Source: Streptomyces antibioticus (GTDB lineage: Bacteria; Actinomycetota; Actinomycetes; Streptomycetales; Streptomycetaceae). From it: DNA of 64,000 bases. The notes under the pieces were generated by a model. The model was not told where the DNA came from, did no database searches, and worked only from the letters and a program-made list of their open reading frames with translations. Made by a program: the position numbers and the translations under genes. The stretch is from assembly GCF_001514065.1 (NCBI RefSeq), contig NZ_KQ948425.1:27366-91365 (forward strand), written 5' to 3'. How positions within the stretch are numbered: the first letter of the stretch is position 1; each line of letters starts with the position of its first letter. This document shows, piece by piece, positions 1 through 9,188 of this stretch.

Positions 1-2
1 CG

Positions 3-560
3 GCGGCCACCACCGCCGCACGGCAGACCCGCCGCCTCCAAGCCCTCGCCGAGGACCTGCTGCTCCTCGCCCGCCTCGACACCCGCACGCCCGCAGCGGG
101 CCCCGAGACCGTCGACCTGGCAGCCCTCGCCGCCCGGCTGACGGAGCAGTATCCCCTCGACGAGCGGCCGTGGAAGCTGAGTTGCGACAGCGACGGCCCC
201 GCATACGTCCACGGAAACGCCGACGAATACGAACGACTGCTGCGCAACCTCGTCGACAACGCCGCCCGCCACGCCGCACACCGCATCCAGATAACCGTCA
301 GGAATCAGGACGGCGGGGTCGTCCTCACGGTGCACGACGACGGACCGGGTGTGCCCGCCGAAGACGCCGAGCGCATCTTCGAACGCTTCGTCCGGCTCGA
401 CGACGCCCGCTCCCGCGACCACGGCGGCACCGGCCTGGGCCTCGCCATCGCCCGCGACCTGGCCCACCGCCACCACGGCACCCTCACCCTCACCCCCCGA
501 ACCCTCGGAGCATGCTTCCGACTACGCCTCCCCCAAGCCCCCACCGCAGCCGAGGAATAG
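3..560 (+). CDS. Sensor histidine kinase, C-terminal part (cut by left edge)
   Basis: The frame is open from base 3, so the N-terminal sensor and membrane part lies outside the window. It starts in the second helix of the dimerisation domain (RRLQALAEDLLLLARLD). The HATPase_c domain follows with its ATP-lid motifs in order: N box NLVDNAARH, G1 box DDGPGVP, F box FERFVRLDD, and G2 box GGTGLGLAIA. It would autophosphorylate and pass phosphate to a response regulator, probably encoded to the left. The stop at 558-560 is followed by a gene-poor stretch. Confidence 0.9.
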   Translation, partial: AATTAARQTRRLQALAEDLLLLARLDTRTPAAGPETVDLAALAARLTEQYPLDERPWKLSCDSDGPAYVHGNADEYERLLRNLVDNAARHAAHRIQITVRNQDGGVVLTVHDDGPGVPAEDAERIFERFVRLDDARSRDHGGTGLGLAIARDLAHRHHGTLTLTPRTLGACFRLRLPQAPTAAEE

Positions 561-913
561 CGCGCTTCACCCAGGCAGCACTGGCCACCCGACGAGACAC
601 CGGTGGCCGGCCAAGCACAAACGGCACGGGCGCCGCCAGTTGCACCGGATGCGAACTGGCGACAACTGCTGTGTCGGCACCAGCGAGGGCGGACAACAGC
701 TCGCTGAACAGGGCTGTCCGGGCCGTTGCGTCGCGCGACGGTATTGGCTGGCGAGACCTGAGAGGGCGTTAAGTCCGTTTCTGGTAGCGTCCGGGCTGGG
801 TGAGGAAGCCTTGGCGGAGGAGACGTCCGAGGCGGGCGCGAGTGACGTTGACCGATGCCTCTTCGGTGCAGTCCGTTTGTGGTCGCGACCGGGCACCACG
901 GCCTAGCCACCCA
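561..913. other. Stretch without a recognisable gene
   Basis: I see no supported gene here. Open frames exist on both strands but have arginine/proline-rich shadow-like composition and no family resemblance. Confidence 0.4.
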
Positions 914-1135
914 CCTAGGGCGTGAACGCCTGGCTCAGCACAGCGGTGATCTCTCGGTCGTAGTCATCAGGCAGCACCACGTCCCCCTGCCCCGGACCCG
1001 TCTCGAGAGCTCGAAGTACGCCTCCACACGACGAAGAAGCCCCCGCCGCCCGCAGCGAAGGGGCCTGGCTTTGTCCACGAAATCGAACTCGTGGACGAAG
1101 CCAGCCGGGGGAGAGATGGATAGTTGGCCCAGCAC
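914..1135 (-). pseudogene. Frameshifted small hypothetical gene
   Basis: On the minus strand one frame reads RVEAYFELSRRVRG and then, after a one-base slip in a G-rich run near 990, another frame reads DVVLPDDYDREITAVLSQ and ends at a stop at 914-916. Together they look like the C-terminal half of one small acidic protein. No family is recognised. The single-base break could be real decay or a sequencing indel. Confidence 0.35.
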
Positions 1136-1233
1136 GCTACTGACCGGTGTGACGACGCTCTGGTATTCGGCCGGTCAGGTGAATCCCGGGCCTGACGAGA
1201 ACCCTGATGGTGGACAGACTCGTCCTGAGGGGC

Positions 1234-1461
1234 GTGGACCCTATTCGAGAAGTGCATCTGCGCGAACCCGGCATGCTCGTCATCGACGTGGCGGCCCATG
1301 ACGCCGCGACCGCCCTTGCCTTCCAGGACACGGTCGCTCGCATGTGGGCAACCTCGCCCGCCGAGCGCACCACTAGGAAAGCCTGCGAACACGGCGTGCG
1401 GCTGCGGCTCTACACCGATCTGCGGCAAGACCAGAAGGCAGCATTCGAGCCCTCGACGTGA
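1234..1461 (+). CDS. DUF6207 family small protein
   Basis: A 75-residue protein with the DUF6207 pattern known from Streptomyces: a DPI start, then a LREPGMLVIDVAAHDAATAL-type strand-helix, a central W with TSPAERTTR, and a VRLRLYTDLRQ end. I chose the GTG at 1234, since family members begin MDPI and a GAGGGG sits just upstream; an ATG at 1207 in frame is the alternative. The function is unknown; members are scattered in Streptomyces accessory DNA. Confidence 0.7.
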   Translation: MDPIREVHLREPGMLVIDVAAHDAATALAFQDTVARMWATSPAERTTRKACEHGVRLRLYTDLRQDQKAAFEPST

Positions 1462-1881
1462 ACAGGCGTGGTCCGTCACCTCGGGGGGGGGGAGCGACGG
1501 ACCACGGCTACACCCACGGTGCCACACCCGTCTTCGGTGCGCGCGACATCGGTGAAGTCACCATAGGGGAGGGCGGGCACTTGGTCGGGTGTCAGGTGTG
1601 GGCTCGCAGCAGAGCGAAGACGGCCCGCTGCGGACGCCAGGTGTTCTACCCTGCCGCCCTCGCCGTCCACTCCCGTCTCCCGCCGCCCGCAGCGAGATGA
1701 GATAGCCACCGAAGGACGCCCGGGATGGCGTGCGACATAAACGCGACAGCGGCAGGCGAGGTGGGCAGCCCCCCTTGTTGCGTCTGCTGGGCCGGAGCAT
1801 CCGAAAACTCCGGCCAAGGAGATCTCATGAGTCGGACGGAGTGTCGGTGCGCTCTGGGTTCGGTTGGGCAGGACTCCCCCA
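1462..1881. other. Stretch without a recognisable gene
   Basis: It contains a run of eight or more G near 1484 and no frame with coding character that I can defend. Confidence 0.35.
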
Positions 1882-2016
1882 ATGGCGGTGGCGTACAAAC
1901 CAGCCCGCCACTCCAAGAACGAGTCCGCTGACCAAGCTGCCAAGGAACTCAGGCAGCGCGGCGGAGAGCACGTTCACATCACTCCCCGTGAGGTGCGCTC
2001 TGCGTCTGCATCCTGA
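1882..2016 (+). CDS. Possible 44-residue basic small protein
   Basis: An ATG frame gives a hydrophilic 44-residue peptide (MAVAYKPARHSKNESADQAA at its start) with good third-position GC and a natural stop at 2014-2016. It overlaps the 3' end of the convergent gene on the minus strand by about 40 bp. No family is recognised. It could be a small regulatory protein or chance. Confidence 0.35.
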   Translation: MAVAYKPARHSKNESADQAAKELRQRGGEHVHITPREVRSASAS

Positions 2017-2921
2017 CCGGTGTGGCCGTCGCCCAGTCTCCTGAGCTTACGGCGCACCCTCTCCCCTAACTTCCGCTCCTGGCCAAGCTCGTTGGCTATT
2101 ACAGGCCAGGGATCACCGTGTTCCGCCCACGCCAGTGCCATCTCCAGCTCTGCATCACTCAGGTGCTTCAGCACCGTGGACACCCGAACATCTCTCTCCG
2201 TGGCCAGGAAGTCCTGCTCGGGCGTCCGGTGCGTGACCAGCAGATCCGCGATGGTTCTCGACTCATCGACAGGCTGCGCCAGAAGTACCGTCGATTGCCC
2301 CTTGATTCTTCCCTCCCATACCGGCTGCAGACAGCGGTGCTGGACAGCGGCATGGCGTTTTAACAGGTCCCGGACGTACGGCTTGGTGGCCGTGCCAGTG
2401 CCCAGTGACGCAACCCAGTCCCCAAGCAGCGCCATCTCCACGGCTTCACGCCAGCGGGCGGGGTGCTTCTTGCCGAGCACCTTCCCGGTGAACGCATCAA
2501 CTGTGTCGCTGTCTCCTTCGAGGACAGCGTTCCGTGCGATCAGCGCCGCGGTCTGTGCCTCGATCGGGCGCAGCAGGAACGGTCGGCAGAGCACCTCGTT
2601 CAGCCTGAGCAGCATGCCGACAATCAGCCCCGAGGCCAGTGGGCCGAGGACAGTCCTCTCAAATTCCTCTGCACGCTGCCGGCCAGGCTCATCCCCGCCC
2701 GGGCGGGCCGCTTCGACGATGGCACGCACCTTACAGATGCATTCTCTGACCTTCTCGATCATCTGGTAGGTCAGCGAGGCAAGGTGCTCACGCCAGACGA
2801 CTCTGAACGCGTCACTTTCGAACTCGGCTGCATACGACTCCATGGCCCGCGCCAAGGAGTCGAACACGGCGGCAACGTCCGCTTGGGCCGTGGCGGCGTC
2901 TGATGTGACCCGACTGCTCAC
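1974..2921 (-). CDS. Hypothetical protein with C-terminal helix-turn-helix-like region
   Basis: About 315 residues. The start is the GTG at 2921, because AGGAGG lies eight bases upstream; earlier in-frame codons lack a ribosome site. The N-terminal half is helical and acidic. The C-terminal part (HLSDAELEMALAWAEHGDPW followed by an ELGQERKLGERVRRKLRRLG segment) resembles the sigma-region-4-like helix pair seen in some Streptomyces regulators, but the match is weak. It stands alone, and the role is unknown. Confidence 0.7.
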   Translation of the reverse strand: MSSRVTSDAATAQADVAAVFDSLARAMESYAAEFESDAFRVVWREHLASLTYQMIEKVRECICKVRAIVEAARPGGDEPGRQRAEEFERTVLGPLASGLIVGMLLRLNEVLCRPFLLRPIEAQTAALIARNAVLEGDSDTVDAFTGKVLGKKHPARWREAVEMALLGDWVASLGTGTATKPYVRDLLKRHAAVQHRCLQPVWEGRIKGQSTVLLAQPVDESRTIADLLVTHRTPEQDFLATERDVRVSTVLKHLSDAELEMALAWAEHGDPWPVIANELGQERKLGERVRRKLRRLGDGHTGQDADAERTSRGVM

Positions 2922-3410
2922 TCGGGGCTCCTCCTGACCTGAGGTAAATGGACCTTCTCTACCTAGGCTCGGGACCACCCCGATCCGGCAATGAATCCGC
3001 CGTGACGTGCGTCACACTCTGGGCCTCGGGAGTAGATGGTCGCCACCACAGCGCCGTTGCCGGCCCGGCGGCGGCTCCTCAAGCCAGTGGTGACTGACCG
3101 AGCGGCTACTCGCGGGCGGCCTGAGTCTCCCAAAGGGGCGGCCATGTCCGGACGCCGTGTGAAAACGGGGCCGTCCCAGAACGCTGGAAGGGCCCCGGAC
3201 GTCAGGCGCACCTCGATGCCGTGGAGGCGCGCGGTGTCCAAGAGGGCTCGCGGTGCTTGATCCTGCAGTCGGGCCGATGCCACCTGCGGTGGTCCGAGCT
3301 CGCTGCGCCATGGAGCCAGGGGCAACCTGGTGTGCTGGGTGTTGTGTGACTGGCCCTCGCAGTTAGCCTCCACGACTACAGACGAGGACCGTCAGTAATG
3401 CATAGGAGCC
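2922..3410. other. Stretch without a defended gene
   Basis: A minus-strand frame of 136 residues (2963-3373) is open but low-complexity and without family resemblance, so I leave it unannotated. Confidence 0.35.
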
Positions 3411-4012
3411 TCACGTATGCGGCCTGACGTGCTGAGACGACCCTGCAGGTTCCAGGAACGGACCTTCTTCCGGGTCGGTCATCCGTACGCGAATCTCCCG
3501 GACGGGTGCGGGCGGGTCAGCTGAAGGCAACTGTCGTTCGGCGTCATCGGCAAGGACGTCGACCAGGCGGTGCAGCAACAGCATGGCCGGGTCACGGCTG
3601 TCGGCATGGCGGAGCCCGAAGCACGCGTTGTCGAGCGGCAAGGGGGGCGCCCGTACGCCGGCGCTGTGCGCTGTGCGGTTCGCAGCGAGGTCTCCGTCCA
3701 CGGGGTCCGGGCGCGGATCTCGGCGAACCGCAGTTCTTCCTCGTATGGGCGCCACTGTCCGCTCGCGTAGTCCGTCAGCAGGATCTCGACGTCACGGGTG
3801 AGGACGGCCCAGGCGATGTCGGCGGGACCGACGTCGGGAGCGCCGCGGGCGGCCCGGCCGGAGTGGCAGGGTGCGCACAGTCCGACGGGCCGGGGGACGC
3901 CGGACACGGGGCGCAGAACTACGGCCCGGGCCTGGTCTGCGGGTTCCCCGCACAGATGGCAGGCGGGCGGGAGCACGGCGAGGTGCGGGCGGTCGGAGTC
4001 TGTTGGGCTCAT
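3411..4012 (-). pseudogene. Zinc-finger-like hypothetical protein, frameshifted
   Basis: Starting at the ATG at 4012, the protein has paired CxxC knuckles (CHLCGEP and CAPCHSG) about 25 residues apart and an acidic middle (EEELRFAEIRARTPW). Near 3660-3690 the coding character moves to another frame, which continues DNACFGLRHADSRDPAMLLL and LVDVLADDAERQL to a stop at 3411. So one gene of about 200 codons appears broken by one indel. The function is unknown; the paired Cys motifs suggest metal binding. Confidence 0.5.
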
Positions 4013-4075
4013 GCCGTGGTCAACGGGGCTGCGGCCGGGACGATACGCCTTGAGATCCCCGCTGAACGGCGCCGG

Positions 4076-4251
4076 TCAGCCTGTCCAGGTCAGTGACAGC
4101 AGGGTGATGCGCTGCGTGGTGGGGTTGACGATCACCACGGCAAGTCCGGTGCCCTCCCCGAACACGGCCTGCCGTGTGACCTTGTCGTCGATGCCATAGG
4201 GCTCGGGGGTTGAGGAACATCGGCGTCAGATCGTGCGCCTATACGTTCCAT
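4076..4251 (-). pseudogene. Short hypothetical gene broken at a C run
   Basis: An ATG at 4251 opens MERIGARSDADVPQP. After a run of five C (about 4206-4210) the good reading continues one frame over as PYGIDDKVTRQAVFGEGTG and VVIVNPTTQRITLLSLTWTG to a stop at 4076-4078. A protein of about 57 residues is likely if the C run is miscounted. No family is recognised. Confidence 0.4.
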
Positions 4252-4306
4252 GACCGATCTGCCACCGTGTCCCTGCCGGAATGGCTCGCGATCCAGGCGG
4301 CACTCA

Positions 4307-4786
4307 TCACGCCGGACCGCCCGCTGTAGCAGGGCGGGGCCGACCTTCGAGTCGTGGCTCGGCGTACCCGCCTCCGCGAACGGCGTTGTGCTCACACGAC
4401 TTGTCCGCCGGGAAGCCGGTGCCCAGGCCCTCGCCCAGCGCCGGGAAGAACTGCCGCCCGTCCTCGAACTGCGGCGTGGTGGTCCACGTGTACGTCTCGC
4501 AGCCGCGCATCGCGCGCGCCATCATGAGCGTGCCGTAGCCCTGGCGCTGCCACTCGTCTGTCACTCGGATCTTCATGACGTGGCCGCGGTGGCACTCGGC
4601 GCAGGACTGCCAGGTGAGCCTCGCGAAGTCGTAGCCACTGCGGTCGCAGACCCGGAGCTGCTGGGGGCCTGCCCCGTTCTTCGGCGCGTAGTACAGCCAG
4701 AACTCCGCGGTGCGCGGGTGCAGGAGTGTCGTGATGAGCGTCCAGCGCCGTTCGGAGATGCCGGACGGCGGCGGCCCCTGAGCCAT
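4307..4786 (-). CDS. GNAT-like acetyltransferase-type protein
   Basis: 159 residues, with a central GHVMKIRVTDEWQRQGYGTL segment that fits the beta4/alpha3 acetyl-CoA pyrophosphate loop of GNAT proteins (R-x-x-G-x-G/A). A short helix MMARAMRGCETYTW follows. The segment before it is strand-rich (AEFWLYYAPKNG). The substrate cannot be told. The gene stands alone. Confidence 0.6.
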   Translation of the reverse strand: MAQGPPPSGISERRWTLITTLLHPRTAEFWLYYAPKNGAGPQQLRVCDRSGYDFARLTWQSCAECHRGHVMKIRVTDEWQRQGYGTLMMARAMRGCETYTWTTTPQFEDGRQFFPALGEGLGTGFPADKSCEHNAVRGGGYAEPRLEGRPRPATAGGPA

Positions 4787-5209
4787 GTGGTCCCCCTTCC
4801 GAGCGCGCGTTTGTCGCGCCGTTTGATCCTCTCGCCCTCCCCGGCCCCGCCAACAGGGGCCCGTAGTAGCGCAGATAACTGCTCTGTATCTGTTGTTCCT
4901 CGACCCCCGGGTCCAGCTGCTGGACCGTCCATCCCCAGACAGTCAGCGCCTCGATCAGGAATCTTCGGCCAGGTCCGCAGCATGTTCATCCGCGTCGTCG
5001 TCGCGGTCCGTCCGCGCGCCCACACCCACGACCCCCTGGTCCGCGGACTGCCGTTGGTCCCCTGATTTTCAGAAGGTAAAGAAAGTAAAGAGGCACGGAA
5101 CTGCTTCCATCTAAGGCGGCGTTCACCAGGGTGACGGCAATATGCAGGGAGCCGCCGCACCGGCCTCGGAAACCATCGCGGCGGCTCCCCTAGACGCACA
5201 GAAGGCGTC
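4787..5209. other. Stretch without a recognisable gene
   Basis: No convincing coding frame is seen. An A/G-rich patch (GAAGGTAAAGAAAGTAAAGA) around 5075 is compositionally unlike its surroundings. Confidence 0.35.
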
Positions 5210-5353
5210 TTGTCACCCAACGAACGGAAGCCGGAAACCACTCCCGTCACGATTCACGTGAAGAAGGACAGCTTCTTCAAGAGGGTCGCCGCCGGAATCG
5301 TCAGCCGCACCCTTGTCGCCGCCGCTACCTGGGTCTGGGACCACTGGCACTGA
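5210..5353 (+). CDS. Possible 47-residue small protein
   Basis: A TTG start with AAGG nine bases upstream opens a 47-residue frame: a polar N-terminus (SPNERKPETTPVTIHVKK), then DSFFKRVAAGIVSRTL and AAATWVWDHWH. The second half could form one amphipathic or membrane helix ending in a Trp/His-rich tail. Amino acid use looks coding, with no Arg/Pro-rich shadow character. No family is recognised. Confidence 0.45.
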   Translation: MSPNERKPETTPVTIHVKKDSFFKRVAAGIVSRTLVAAATWVWDHWH

Positions 5354-5454
5354 GCTTGACTCTGTCGGGGATCTTGTAGTTTCCCGGTGCGGCAGCATGG
5401 TTGACGGGCATGCTCGGGTAGTTCCGCCGACCGATGAAGCTGTCGAGGTACCCG

Positions 5455-5670
5455 TTGTCCCTGCGTCCCCGTTCCGGTGAGCACGTTCCGCCTCTGACTG
5501 CGCAGGTTACGCGGGCGAGCAACCCGGCTGGCACGACGGCGATATGGGGACGTGACCGGCTGGACGGGCTGTGGTGCGACGAGGACTTCGCCGACTGGTA
5601 CCCCAGGGACGGACGTCCGGGGCTTTCGCCCGCTCAGCTGGCCACCGTCTGTGTGTTGCAGTTCCTGGGG
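5455..5670 (+). pseudogene. IS1182-family transposase, N-terminal remnant
   Basis: The frame reads SLRPRSGEHVPPLTAQVTRA, then LDGLWCDEDFADWYPRDGRP and GLSPAQLATVCVLQFL. This is the usual N-terminus of actinobacterial IS1182-type transposases; a TTG at 5455 would be the start. The match ends abruptly after LQFL near 5667, so most of the roughly 500-residue enzyme, including its DDE residues, is missing. It cannot be active. Confidence 0.8.
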
Positions 5671-5726
5671 TTTGGAGGCTCGCCCGATGCGCGCAGACGG
5701 GTGTGTACAGGCCCGCGCGCTCCTGG

Positions 5727-6734
5727 TCATGGGCTGCCGAGGCGGCCGACCTGCCAGTGTCCCCGGCCTGTGACGTTCACGAACATCGCGTGGTCGGTCA
5801 GCACGTCCCGGACAGCCGCCATTCGTTCGGTGTGCCCGGCACCGGGGATTCTTGCTCCCAGTCGCTCCACGATCGCCGTACGGGTCAGAGGCTCCCGCGA
5901 CCTGACCAATGTCCGTGCGACCCGATGCAGCAGCGTGTCGCCGGGTGTCCCCAACTCCGCCTGCCGCCAACGGTCTTCACCACGGGTGTGCCGCGCGGCG
6001 TGGGCGGCCATCCGCCTCGAGGCATGCTCCAGCATTACCGGCCATACCGGCTCCCGCTGCGGGCGGACTCGCGGGTGCTTCTGCTGCCGCCAGTACAGCG
6101 CCCCGCCCACCGCCCCGGCCACTACCGCCGCGGCCAGCAGATGCTTCGGGTTGCTCTGCCGGATCGCCCCTTTCACCAAGTGCTCCGTGACATTCAGGAA
6201 GACGCTGGCCTGCCGTTCCAGGTCGATCATCTTGCCCTCCGTGACCCCCACGTCTCCCAGGGCCGAACGCAGCTCCCTCCACTCCGTTGATGCGAGCCCA
6301 CTGTCGACCAGGTCCGCATCAGTCCCGATGATGACCACCGGGGCGATCACCCCAGCCAACAGCAGCATCGGCACATCGGAGGCATCCCGTCCGGCGAGAA
6401 CCTGCGCCTGCGGAGTCATCGGCAGGCCGGCGGTGTCCACGACGTACAGGACGGGCGCGTACCGGGACTGCCACAGCGTCAGTGCCCGCCCCAGGTCGAA
6501 CCGCCCGCCCTCCTGATGCCGGTCGGCCAGCACCCGGGGCACTTCCTCCCACACATGAACAGGGATCAGACACCGCACGGTCCCCGCCCGCGCCCCGGCG
6601 ACAAAGGACGACGGGTCCCGCCGACGGGTGGCGGCAATGATGTCCGTGGTCAGCACGGAGGTGTCCAGCAGCGCGCGACGAAGCGGCCCGCGGTTGTACA
6701 GGGTGCGCCGTATGGACGGCGCCAGCTCGTTCAT
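5727..6734 (-). CDS. PIN-domain protein with internal membrane segment
   Basis: 335 residues. Residues about 18-140 look like a PIN domain (ALLDTSVLTTDI, then LYVVDTAGLP and VVIIGTDADLVDSG, the acidic residues that bind metal in PIN nucleases). A linker with ERQASVFLNVTEHLVKGA follows, then a short hydrophobic segment LLAAAVVAGAVGGALYWR (about 200-217), and a C-terminal basic domain ending in an HTH-like stretch (EPLTRTAIVERLGARI). It resembles a VapC-like ribonuclease tethered to the membrane. No antitoxin gene is adjacent, so a toxin-antitoxin role is not supported. Confidence 0.7.
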   Translation of the reverse strand: MNELAPSIRRTLYNRGPLRRALLDTSVLTTDIIAATRRRDPSSFVAGARAGTVRCLIPVHVWEEVPRVLADRHQEGGRFDLGRALTLWQSRYAPVLYVVDTAGLPMTPQAQVLAGRDASDVPMLLLAGVIAPVVIIGTDADLVDSGLASTEWRELRSALGDVGVTEGKMIDLERQASVFLNVTEHLVKGAIRQSNPKHLLAAAVVAGAVGGALYWRQQKHPRVRPQREPVWPVMLEHASRRMAAHAARHTRGEDRWRQAELGTPGDTLLHRVARTLVRSREPLTRTAIVERLGARIPGAGHTERMAAVRDVLTDHAMFVNVTGRGHWQVGRLGSP

Positions 6735-6824
6735 CCGCGCATGGTAGTGCGGGTGTTGACCCGGCCGGTGCGGAATTTCAGTGGCGTGCGGAGGTTGCTC
6801 GGACCCGCACGCCGCGTGAGCCGG

Positions 6825-8021
6825 TCAGCCGCACAAGGGCAGAGCACCGAGACCGCCCTCATTGAGCGGCTTGGCATAGACGGCCGGGGCCCACAGCCCG
6901 CTGGGCATCTTGAACCAGATGCGGTAGCGGATCGGGTCGGTCGGGCCGGTGTAGTCGTCCCCGACGTCCAGGACCTTCCGCCCGTTGTTGATTTTGCAGG
7001 TGACGTCGATGGGGGTGCCGCTCTGCAATGTCTGCTGGCCGGTGGTCCCTCCGCCGTCGTAGGGATCCTTGTAGATCAGCGTGCAGTCGCATGGGTCGCC
7101 CCCGCCGGAGTTGTCGGTCCAGGCAATGACCGCTGCAAAGGTCTGCGCCTTCGGATTCGGAGGCGGGCTCGAGGCTGGCGATGAGTCGTTGTTGCCCCCG
7201 TTGCCTGCTGTGCTGCCGTCATCGGCTGCGCCTGCGTCGGTGTCCCTGTCGGTGATGCCGCTTCCTTCGGTGCCCGTCCCTGTGTCACCGCCGGTGCCGG
7301 TACTGGACGTCGAACCGCCCGTGGCTCCGCCCCCGTTGGTCGTCACGCTGGGAGAACCGGTGGGAGAGTTACTCGGCCGCGTACTTGGCTTCCTTCCGTG
7401 CCCGGACCCGGAGGACGATGCCGCGCTCTGGGTGGGCTCCGCGCCGGCCGCCACAGCGCCCTTGTCCCGGTTGCCGTCCTTGAAGGCGTGAACGATGCCG
7501 TAGCCGCAGGCACTGAAAACGACGGCGAGGGCGATACCGATGAGGGCGGTCCTCTTCGGCCTCTGCCTCACCCAGGTCGGCACCGCACCACGCACGGAGC
7601 GTCCCGGAACTGCGGCGGCAGGGACGGCCGGGACCACGCTGGACGAGAGCACGACGGGCTCGGTCCTGGGCTCCGTCTTCCCGCCAAGCCGGATGTAGGC
7701 CTTGCAGAAGAGGCGCAGGATCTCCTCCAGGTGGGCGGCGACGCCCGCCGATCCCTCCCTGTTCTCCTTCGCATAGCCGATGCAGGTCTTGAGGAAGACG
7801 ACCACGTGCTCCCACGGCGGGGGTGCCGTGATCTCGGGGTCAGACACCTTGAAGAGCGAGTCCCTGGACGGCACGTTGCTGAGGTGCAGCACGTCGCGCG
7901 CGTACGACGGCATGTCTTCGAACGACGACGGGCCGTGCAGCTTCCGGAAGTCCCGCAGCTGCTCGCGGTACGTCGCCCAGGTGTCGGCCTGGTCCAGGTT
8001 CTGGCGTAACTGCTCGATCAT
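6825..8021 (-). CDS. Single-pass membrane protein with Gly/Ser/Thr-rich stalk
   Basis: 398 residues. The N-terminal about 110 residues are a cytoplasmic helical domain (MIEQLRQNLDQADTWATYRE) of the kind found in Streptomyces HTH-like proteins. One membrane helix follows at about 165-182 (TALIGIALAVVFSACGYGIV). Then come about 110 residues of Gly/Ser/Thr/Asp-rich low-complexity stalk and a Cys-containing C-terminal domain (DPCDCTLIYKDPYDGG, VTCKINNG, ALPLCG) that would sit outside the cell. It could sense or bind at the wall; the ligand is unknown. Confidence 0.7.
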   Translation of the reverse strand: MIEQLRQNLDQADTWATYREQLRDFRKLHGPSSFEDMPSYARDVLHLSNVPSRDSLFKVSDPEITAPPPWEHVVVFLKTCIGYAKENREGSAGVAAHLEEILRLFCKAYIRLGGKTEPRTEPVVLSSSVVPAVPAAAVPGRSVRGAVPTWVRQRPKRTALIGIALAVVFSACGYGIVHAFKDGNRDKGAVAAGAEPTQSAASSSGSGHGRKPSTRPSNSPTGSPSVTTNGGGATGGSTSSTGTGGDTGTGTEGSGITDRDTDAGAADDGSTAGNGGNNDSSPASSPPPNPKAQTFAAVIAWTDNSGGGDPCDCTLIYKDPYDGGGTTGQQTLQSGTPIDVTCKINNGRKVLDVGDDYTGPTDPIRYRIWFKMPSGLWAPAVYAKPLNEGGLGALPLCG

Positions 8022-8724
8022 CGTGCGGGGTTCCTTCGTCAGACCCGGGCCGCTATGAGCCCAGAATCATCTCAGGTGCGCAGGATGATCCGATCGTGAG
8101 CTTCTACACCTAAAATGAGGATCTTGTTGCGTCTCACATTTCATGCGTTCTACCTGCGTGAATGTGCCCGAACGAGACGGGATCATCCCGGTACGCGGAA
8201 CGCGCGGAACGCGCTGGATTGGACGTTCCGGCCCCTGTTTCCTCACTCATGCCGCTGTCATCAAGCGGGAAGCACCGCCTGACGGCGGCGCGCTTCTGGA
8301 TCTAGCTAGGCCGTACTCGATGCCCACCGATCCGCCCCCGCATGACTGATGAACCACACCCCGCCCGACGTTCCGTCAGACGCCCCTGTCCCAGTCACCC
8401 GTGCCCCCCGAGCTGTGCCGCCGTACACCACCAACCAGCGTAGGAGCAGGGGCCCTTGGCAGGCACCGTGTCCACCAGCATCCGTCCAATGCATCAAGAT
8501 GGGGTCCAGGTGGGTCAGCGTCGCACGCCGTCGGCGCGGGCCCACTGTGCTGGCCGGCCCGGCTACGAACGGCGCTCCGCCTCGGCGCATACAGCGTGAC
8601 GTCAGCCCTCGATCACTCGTTGGACCGGCTGGTCAACGAAGTGCACCGCAAGACCCCCGCCGCCCTTGTCATGGCAACGGCCGGGGTCTCGTGCCATCAC
8701 CTGCCTTCACTGCGTGCGGACTGA
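8022..8724. other. Stretch without a recognisable gene
   Basis: Open frames on both strands between 8143 and 8813 lack coding character and family matches. Confidence 0.35.
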
Positions 8725-8997
8725 TGCTCCGTTCTCGGCCTCACAGCCGTCATCTGCTGCTACAAGCGCCTCGGCGGTCTCATCACGTGGGACCTGGTCT
8801 TATCGATCTTTAACGATGAAGCAGGCCCGCTGGTAGAACTCGTCGAATATCTGCTGATCGGCCACGGCATTGCGGCCCGGATCAACCGAGCCTGCTCTGA
8901 CGTAAACGTGGCTCTTCTGTGGGCCCCGCGAAAGCCGAGCGCCATACCGGAACCACTCCTGCAGAAAATGCCCGCGCGGGAAAGGCCAGCACAGTGA
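8725..8997 (+). pseudogene. Hypothetical gene lacking a start codon
   Basis: After a TGA at 8722-8724 this frame reads like real protein (YKRLGGLITWDLVLSIFNDE, VEYLLIGHGIAARINRACSD, VNVALLWAPRKPSA) to a TGA at 8995-8997, 90 codons. There is no ATG, GTG or TTG near the beginning, so the 5' end seems lost. The stop overlaps the GTG of the next gene in the GTGA arrangement typical of translational coupling, which supports it as a former operon partner. The family is not recognised. Confidence 0.45.
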
Positions 8998-9188
8998 CAG
9001 GCAATGCGAACGAGGCGCCCCCACCGATCGACGAGGACCTGGTGCGCGAGCGGGGAGACGTCGTGGCAGCCGCCCGGGCGGCTGCCGAGCAGGCGCAGTA
9101 CCAGGCGGCCCAGCTGCTGGGCAGCCACCCGCTGCACCAGCCGCACCCCCCGGGGGGCGTGACATCCGAGACCACCGCTGCGCTGTAG
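8994..9188 (+). CDS. Small hypothetical protein, 64 residues
   Basis: A GTG start overlaps the previous stop by four bases (GTGA). The product is an acidic start (NEAPPPIDEDLVRERG), an alanine-rich helix (VVAAARAAAEQAQYQAAQLL) and a polar tail. It was probably co-translated with the damaged gene before it. No family is recognised. Confidence 0.5.
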   Translation: MTGNANEAPPPIDEDLVRERGDVVAAARAAAEQAQYQAAQLLGSHPLHQPHPPGGVTSETTAAL

